Source of the DNA: Nocardioides exalbidus
GTDB lineage: Bacteria > Actinomycetota > Actinomycetes > Propionibacteriales > Nocardioidaceae
Reading direction: 5' to 3'
DNA: 64,000 bases
Assembly (NCBI RefSeq): GCF_900105585.1
Contig: NZ_FNRT01000001.1
Coordinates: 1 to 64,000, forward strand
Shown here: positions 59,172 through 64,000 of the stretch, in pieces
Layout: every line of letters starts with the position of its first letter
Position numbering within the stretch: the first letter of the stretch is position 1
The notes under the pieces: generated by a model
Seen by the model: only the letters and a program-made list of their open reading frames with translations
Told to the model about the DNA's origin: nothing
The model's database searches: none
Made by a program: the position numbers and the translations under genes

Positions 59172-60759
59172 ACCCAGCGAGCGGCTGCGCCCCCGTCTGG
59201 TGGAGCAACGGCGACCCCGCCTCGACGGCGAACGACGCGCGGGTGAAGACCGGTGCGCCGGGCTCGTGGACATAGGGCAGGTTGCGGTAGTCGGCGTCCA
59301 GCCGGCCGGCGGTGAAGGTGAGGTTCACGTAGCCGCGCAGCTCGTTCCAGAACTTCACCTGCGGATTCGTACGGGCGTAGCGGTAGCCGCCGTCGGAGGT
59401 GTCCTCGCCGTCGCCGTTGGTCGACACCGAGGTGGTGATGATCTCCGGCACGGCGACCGACGACGGGTCCTCGTGGTCGCGCCACACCTCGGTGGCGAAC
59501 GAGTCGTGCACGTCGCCGGTGAGCACGACCGGGTTCGCCGCCTGGGCCATCGAGTCGAGCACCCGGTCCCGGCACGACGGGTAGCCGTCCCACGTGTCCA
59601 TCGAGAGCCGGTCGATCTCGACCGGGCTCAGCTCGAGGCGACCGAACGGCACCTGCTGGCCGAGCACGTCCCAGGTCGCGGTCGACGTGCGCAGCCCCTC
59701 GTCGACCCAGGCCTCCTGCGGCGCGCCGAGGATGGAGCGGTCCGGCTCCCAGGTCTCCTCGCACGTGCCCATGCCGTCACCGCACGCCTGGGGGTCGCGG
59801 TACTGCCGGGTGTCGAGCATGTGGAACGTCGCGAGCCGGCCCCACTGGAAGCGGCGGTTCGCCTTCATGTCGGGCCCCTGTGGGAAGGCCGAGCGGCGCA
59901 GCGGCATGTTCTCCCAGTAGGCCCGGAGCGCAGCGGCACGCCGGTCGCCGAAGCCGTCGCGGCGCGTCGTCGTACCAGGGCTCTCGTCGGCCCAGTTGTC
60001 GCTGACCTCGTGGTCGTCGAACACGGCCACCCACGGCGCCGTCGCGTGGAGGAGCTGGAGGTCCTCGTCGGTCTTGTACTGCGCGTGCCGGCGCCGGTAG
60101 TCCGCGAGCGTGACCGTCTCGGGCCCCTCGTGGTGGCGCACGTTGCCGGTCTTGGCCGGCTCGAAGTCCGGGTCGTACTCGTACATGTAGTCACCGAGGT
60201 GCAGCACGAGGTCGGGCTCGTCCTCGGCCATCCGGCGGTAGGCCGTGAAGTAGCCGTGCTCCCACTGGGCGCACGAGGCGTACGCCACCGCCAGCGCGGC
60301 CGGTGCCGACTCGGGACGAGGGGCCGTGCGGGTGTGGCCGACGGGCGAGAGGTGGCGACCGAGGCGGAAGCGGTACCAGTGGTCGCGGTCCGGCTCGAGG
60401 CCGGACGGCTCCAGGTGGATCGAGTGCCCCTGGGCCGGGCCGGTGCGGACCCTTCCCCGACGGACCACGCGCCTGAAGCCCGGGTCGGTCGCGACCTGCC
60501 AGGCGACCTCGCGGACCGACTGACCCATCCCGCCGAGGCCGTCGTCGTCGAGCGGCAGCTGGGCGAGGCGGGTCCAGAGCACGAACCCGTCCGGCGACGG
60601 GTCGCCGCTCGCGACCCCGAGACTGAACGGGTTGTCGAACGGGGTGACGGCCGCTGCCGTCGGCCGCAGGTCGATCGGTGGCCCGGTCATCCCCGGGAGG
60701 AACGTGACGCCGGCGGCGACAAGGCCGCCCTTGAGCAGTACCCGCCGAGAGGTCTCCAC
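59167..60759 (-). CDS. phoD: Alkaline phosphatase PhoD-like, Tat-exported
   Basis: A 530-aa metallophosphoesterase. The Tat signal is METSRRVLLKGGLVAAGVTF. A PhoD N-terminal domain (NPFSLGVASGDPSPDGFVLWTRLA) precedes the catalytic core: ASCAQWEHGYFTAYRRMAEDEPDLVLHLGDYMYEY, WVAVFDDHEVSDNWADESPG and NPVVLTGDVHDSFATEVW supply the Asp, Asn and His metal ligands. It probably hydrolyses phosphodiesters such as teichoic acid outside the cell and is normally induced by phosphate starvation; no Pho box was recognised. The GTG start at 60759 is set by the Tat signal. Confidence 0.93.
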   Translation of the reverse strand: METSRRVLLKGGLVAAGVTFLPGMTGPPIDLRPTAAAVTPFDNPFSLGVASGDPSPDGFVLWTRLAQLPLDDDGLGGMGQSVREVAWQVATDPGFRRVVRRGRVRTGPAQGHSIHLEPSGLEPDRDHWYRFRLGRHLSPVGHTRTAPRPESAPAALAVAYASCAQWEHGYFTAYRRMAEDEPDLVLHLGDYMYEYDPDFEPAKTGNVRHHEGPETVTLADYRRRHAQYKTDEDLQLLHATAPWVAVFDDHEVSDNWADESPGTTTRRDGFGDRRAAALRAYWENMPLRRSAFPQGPDMKANRRFQWGRLATFHMLDTRQYRDPQACGDGMGTCEETWEPDRSILGAPQEAWVDEGLRTSTATWDVLGQQVPFGRLELSPVEIDRLSMDTWDGYPSCRDRVLDSMAQAANPVVLTGDVHDSFATEVWRDHEDPSSVAVPEIITTSVSTNGDGEDTSDGGYRYARTNPQVKFWNELRGYVNLTFTAGRLDADYRNLPYVHEPGAPVFTRASFAVEAGSPLLHQTGAQPLAGS

Positions 60760-60852
60760 GTCCCCCGAGGGTGTCGGTCGACCTTGGCCGCCGGACGACC
60801 CGTCGGTGACGTGTCGACGTCACCTCGGTTGCGCGTTGGGTGGAGGCCCTCG

Positions 60853-61677
60853 TCAGCCCGGGCGTACGACGGCGCGTCGCGCGGCGCGTCGCAGCGTGGT
60901 GAGGATCGCGGGTCCGAGGACCACGATCGCGAGGCCGGTCGTGATCGCCCGCCCGGTGTCCCACCCGCCGGTCGAGGTGATCAGCGTGTAGACGAGGAAC
61001 CGGTGCGCGTTCTCGAGCACGGGCGCGCCGGCGACGTAGGCCAGGGAGCCCTCGTGGCCGGGGACGGCGATGCCGAGCGTGAACGGCCACGAGCTGAGGT
61101 TCATCAGCAGGCCGAAGAGGTACGAGGCCACGACGGCGTACGCGACGAGCATGACGATCTCCGCCCGCCCGGTCACCCGCCGCGGCAGCAGGCCGGCGCA
61201 CATGCCGACCCACGCCGAGCAGATCATCTGGAACGGCAGCCACGGACCGACCCCGGCGGTGAGCAGGGCGGAGGCGAACAGCGACGTGCAGCCGAGCACG
61301 AAGCCGAAGCCCGCCCCGAACACGCGTCCGCCGAGCACGAGCAGGAAGAAGACGAGCTCGATGCCGGCGGTGCCCGCTCCGAGGCCGCGCAGCACGGCGT
61401 TGATCGCCGACAGGACGCCGAGGACCGCGAGCACCCGCGAGTCCATGCCGCCCTCCCCCATCTCGGCGAGGACCATGACCATCACGACCGGCAGGAGGGC
61501 GAGGAAGAAGAACGGCGGCTCGACCCGGTCCCCCGGCTGGGCGTCGAGCAGCAGCGGCCAGCAGAGCATCATCAGTCCGGCCAGCGAGGCGAGCACGAGG
61601 ACCGCAGCCGTGCGCGGGCCGATCGGCAGCGCGACGCCGGGCGCGGCGCCGGGCCGGGTCCGCTCGACCGTGCTCAT
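60853..61677 (-). CDS. ECF transporter S component, substrate unknown
   Basis: A 274-aa membrane protein with about seven to eight hydrophobic segments and a cytoplasmic N-terminus. It overlaps the ECF ATPase gene by 4 nt and must be the substrate-binding S unit. VFGAGFGFVLGCTSLFASALLTAGVGPWLPFQMICSAWVGM, in parts, resembles the GxGPWxPxQM block of cobalamin- or queuosine-type and related S components. The last segments end in a basic tail. No riboswitch or vitamin gene identifies the ligand. Confidence 0.85.
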   Translation of the reverse strand: MSTVERTRPGAAPGVALPIGPRTAAVLVLASLAGLMMLCWPLLLDAQPGDRVEPPFFFLALLPVVMVMVLAEMGEGGMDSRVLAVLGVLSAINAVLRGLGAGTAGIELVFFLLVLGGRVFGAGFGFVLGCTSLFASALLTAGVGPWLPFQMICSAWVGMCAGLLPRRVTGRAEIVMLVAYAVVASYLFGLLMNLSSWPFTLGIAVPGHEGSLAYVAGAPVLENAHRFLVYTLITSTGGWDTGRAITTGLAIVVLGPAILTTLRRAARRAVVRPG

Positions 61678-63281
61678 CGCGCGTCCTCCTCGGCGTCCGG
61701 GCCGTCGAGCGCCGTGGCGACCTCCTCGACGACGAGCCACGGCGCGCCCAGCACCTTGGTGACCTGCGGGGCGAACGACGGCGACTCGGCGAGCACCCGC
61801 TGCGGCGAGCCGGAGGAGACGACCTCGCCCTCGGCCATCACGACGACCTCGTCCGCGACGTGGGCGGCGAACTCGACGTCGTGGGTGGCCAGCAGCACGG
61901 CGCGGGCGTCGGCCGCGAGGTCGGCGACGATGCGGGCGAGCTCCGCCTTGCCGGCGTAGTCGAGCCCGCGGGTGGGTTCGTCGAGCAGCACGACCGGCGG
62001 CCGCGCGGTGAGCACGATCGACAGCGCGAGGGCCAGCCGCTGGCCCTCGGAGAGGTCGCGCGGGTGGATCGTCGGGTCGATGCCCGGGGCCAGCCGGTCG
62101 AGGAGTCCGCGGCAGGTGCCGGCCGCGGCCCCGGCGCCGGTGTCAGCCGCCGCGCACTCGTCGGTGACCGACTCGAGGTAGAGCAGGTCCGCGGCGGTCT
62201 GCGGCACCAACCCGACGTGCGTACGACGCTGCGCGAGGGCGAGGTCGGCCGGGTCGTCGCCGGCCACGTGGACCGTCCCGGACCGCCGCTTGCCGGTGCC
62301 TTGCAACGCCCAGATGAGGCTGGACTTCCCCGAGCCGTTGCGCCCCATCAGGACCGTGACGCGGCCGGCGCCCAGGGTGAGGTCGAGGTCGCGCACGGCG
62401 ACGTGCGAGCCGTGGACGACGCTCACCCCGCGAGCGACGAGGAGGGGGGCGGCTCGGGGCGGCTCGGGCGGGGTCGGCGGGGCCAGGTCGGGCAGGCCGC
62501 GGGCCTGGCGACGGGCGTCACGCACCGTCAGCGGGAGCGGGCTCCAGCCGACGAGCCTGCCCAGCTCGACGAGCGGTGGCGCGACGGGTGAGTCGGCCAG
62601 GACCTCGTGGGGGGAGTCGACCCGGATGCCTCCGTCGCCGGTGACGAGGCAGATCCGGTCGGCGAACGGCACGACGCGCTCGAGCCGGTGCTCGGCGAGC
62701 AGGACGGTCAGGCCGAGGTCGTGGACGAGCCGGGTGATGGTGGCGAGGACGTCCTCGGCGGCGGTGGGGTCGAGCGCCGAGGTCGGCTCGTCGAGCACCA
62801 GGACCCGGGGGTGCATCGTGAGGACCGAGCCGATCGCGACGCGCTGCTGCTGACCGCCGGAGAGGGTGCGCAGGTCGCGCGAGCGGAGGTCGGCGATCCC
62901 GAGCAGGTCGAGCGTCTCCTCGACCCTCCGGCGCATCGTCCCGGGGGCGGTGCCGACCTGCTCCATGCCGTAGGCGAGCTCCTCCTCGACCGTGTCGGTG
63001 ACGAAGCCGGCGAGCGGGTCCTGGCCGACGTAGCCCACCACGTGGGCGCGTTCGCGCGGCGGCTGGTCGACGATGCTGGCGCCGTCGAGGAGCACGTCGC
63101 CGGTGAGCACGCCTCCGGTGAAGCGGGGCACGAGTCCGGTGACCACGCCGAGCAGGGTGGACTTCCCGACGCCGGTGCGGCCGGACACGAGGACGAGCTC
63201 GCCCTCGTCCAGGCTGAGGTCGACGCCGCGCAGCACCTCGCGCTCGTCGTAGCGGAAGCCGATGCCCCTCAGGTCGATCAT
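61674..63281 (-). CDS. ECF transporter ATPase, two domains fused
   Basis: A 535-aa fusion of two ABC domains, replacing separate EcfA1 and EcfA2. Domain 1 has Walker A SGRTGVGKST, signature LSGGQQQR and Walker B VLVLDEPTSALD. Domain 2 has Walker A GRNGSGKSS, a variant signature LSEGQRLAL and Walker B VVLLDEPTRGLD. Such fusions are known in actinobacteria. ATG 63281 is chosen where the first domain begins. It is overlapped on both sides by the S and T genes, so the three are one operon. Confidence 0.92.
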   Translation of the reverse strand: MIDLRGIGFRYDEREVLRGVDLSLDEGELVLVSGRTGVGKSTLLGVVTGLVPRFTGGVLTGDVLLDGASIVDQPPRERAHVVGYVGQDPLAGFVTDTVEEELAYGMEQVGTAPGTMRRRVEETLDLLGIADLRSRDLRTLSGGQQQRVAIGSVLTMHPRVLVLDEPTSALDPTAAEDVLATITRLVHDLGLTVLLAEHRLERVVPFADRICLVTGDGGIRVDSPHEVLADSPVAPPLVELGRLVGWSPLPLTVRDARRQARGLPDLAPPTPPEPPRAAPLLVARGVSVVHGSHVAVRDLDLTLGAGRVTVLMGRNGSGKSSLIWALQGTGKRRSGTVHVAGDDPADLALAQRRTHVGLVPQTAADLLYLESVTDECAAADTGAGAAAGTCRGLLDRLAPGIDPTIHPRDLSEGQRLALALSIVLTARPPVVLLDEPTRGLDYAGKAELARIVADLAADARAVLLATHDVEFAAHVADEVVVMAEGEVVSSGSPQRVLAESPSFAPQVTKVLGAPWLVVEEVATALDGPDAEEDAR

Positions 63282-64000
63282 GCCGCCACCCCCGGGCGGG
63301 CCGGCTCGCGCTGGGCGAGCGCGCTGGCCGGGACCGGCGTCGCGACGGCAGGGATCGTGCCGAGCACGCCGACGAGGAGGGCCAGGGGCGAGAGGTACGG
63401 CGCCACGTCGCCCCCCGGGTAGGCGACGAGGACCTGCGTGTGGCCGACGTACCACCCGAGGACAGCGACGGCGAGACCCGTCGAGACGGCGACCGCCTCC
63501 CCCGCCCGCCACGGGTCCGGACGGTAGCGGGTGCGCTGCACGCGGCGTCCGGCGCTCGCGAGCCCGAGCACGGCGACGACGACGCCAGCACCGAGCATCG
63601 GCAGGGCGAGCACGCGGGGCGCGGTCGGGTCGAGCCAGGCGTACGTCCCCACGCAGATGCCGGTGAGCGCCAGGAGCAGCAGTCCGCCGGTGACCCGGCG
63701 CTCGCGATCGCTCGCGCCGCCGGAGCGTCCGTAGCCGCGGGTGTCCATGCCGGCCGCCAGGGCCAGCGAGCGCTCGAGCGCGTCCTCGAGCACCGGGACG
63801 AGGAAGCGGCGCAGCCGCCCGACACCCGTCGTCGTACCGCCCCGGAGGGCCTGGGCCGCACGCACTCGGCGGGCGCTGTCGGCGAGCTGCGGGAAGATCG
63901 TGACCGCCACGACGAGGGCCGTGCCGATCTCGTAGAGCGCCGGCGGCACCGAGGCGAGCAGCCGCTTGGGGTTGGCGAGCGAGTTGGCCGCGCCGACGCA
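63278..64000 (-). CDS. ECF transporter T component, N-terminus beyond window
   Basis: At least 240 aa of a CbiQ/EcfT membrane subunit, open to the end of the window (the frame at 64000 reads CVGAANSLANPKRLLASVPPAL, given in part). Segments YEIGTALVVAVTIFPQLADSARRVRAAQALRGG and RGYGRSGGAS carry the ARG-type coupling motifs. It is probably the first or second gene of the T-A-S operon. Confidence 0.88.
   Translation of the reverse strand, partial: CVGAANSLANPKRLLASVPPALYEIGTALVVAVTIFPQLADSARRVRAAQALRGGTTTGVGRLRRFLVPVLEDALERSLALAAGMDTRGYGRSGGASDRERRVTGGLLLLALTGICVGTYAWLDPTAPRVLALPMLGAGVVVAVLGLASAGRRVQRTRYRPDPWRAGEAVAVSTGLAVAVLGWYVGHTQVLVAYPGGDVAPYLSPLALLVGVLGTIPAVATPVPASALAQREPARPGVAA

Noticed and set aside
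59200..61959. 919-codon open frame on the plus strand
   Set aside because: Antisense to phoD and the ECF S component, both of which are well supported.

Overview
The window is chromosomal DNA of a high-GC actinobacterium. Gene order, codon use, short leaderless promoters and the IdeR/BioQ-type operators fit a Nocardioides-like member of the Nocardioidaceae (an inference from content; no rRNA is present to prove it). It is about 95% coding, with some 60 genes, no tRNA or rRNA, no CRISPR, no integrase and no insertion sequence. It reads as ordinary core and accessory chromosome, not a mobile island.

Layout. 1-2157: end of a BioQ-like TetR repressor and the divergent biotin ECF transporter bioY-bioM-bioN, with two BioQ boxes between them. 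2168-2249: an 82-bp repeat whose inverted copy lies at 21630-21711. 2263-5720: VOC protein, amidase, FMN reductase with a divergent TetR regulator and operator, small membrane protein. 5743-9066: divergent DUF305 lipoprotein and secreted LVIVD-repeat protein. 9130-10817: cimA with a complete isoleucine-type attenuator. 10933-14420: ABC exporter, then an MFS/TetR pair. 14510-18952: cold-shock protein, membrane-anchored Ser/Thr kinase, DksA-type zinc finger protein, two-component system. 18928-21558: DUF2306 protein and an NhaA-DsbA fusion. 21716-24046: ilvE, leuB and a 46-residue small ORF. 24458-30416: methyltransferase, gamma-glutamyltransferase-like enzyme, secreted protein, ABC transporter. 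30421-32629: YczE-like membrane protein with a divergent MocR regulator. 32636-37171: serA, YdeI-like protein, DsbA-like oxidoreductase, NCS1 permease. 37230-41628: efeUOB iron uptake and a siderophore-interacting protein, both with IdeR boxes; efeB carries an apparent frameshift in its Tat signal. 41758-45343: ilvB-ilvN-ilvC with leader peptide and attenuator. 45454-50604: two tandem PCD-VOC fusions, S66 carboxypeptidase, DUF6973-like protein, TetR regulator, a protein with tandem PWPSI repeats, dCMP deaminase-like protein, VOC protein. 50630-54325: acetyltransferase, kynureninase, ilvD. 54369-60759: XRE regulator, SRPBCC protein, Asp-box protein, EamA exporter, sugar dehydrogenase lipoprotein, PhoD phosphatase. 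60853-64000: a second ECF transporter of unknown substrate.

Branched-chain amino acid synthesis dominates: cimA, ilvE, leuB, ilvB, ilvN, ilvC and ilvD all lie here in five separate loci, two of them with ribosome-mediated attenuators. Iron supply is a second theme (efeUOB, SIP; IlvD needs an Fe-S cluster) and biotin import a third. A strong window-wide signal is promoter geometry: many first genes have a TAnnnT hexamer exactly 6 nt before the start codon, meaning leaderless mRNAs. Dispersed palindromic repeats of three families sit mainly at gene 3' ends.
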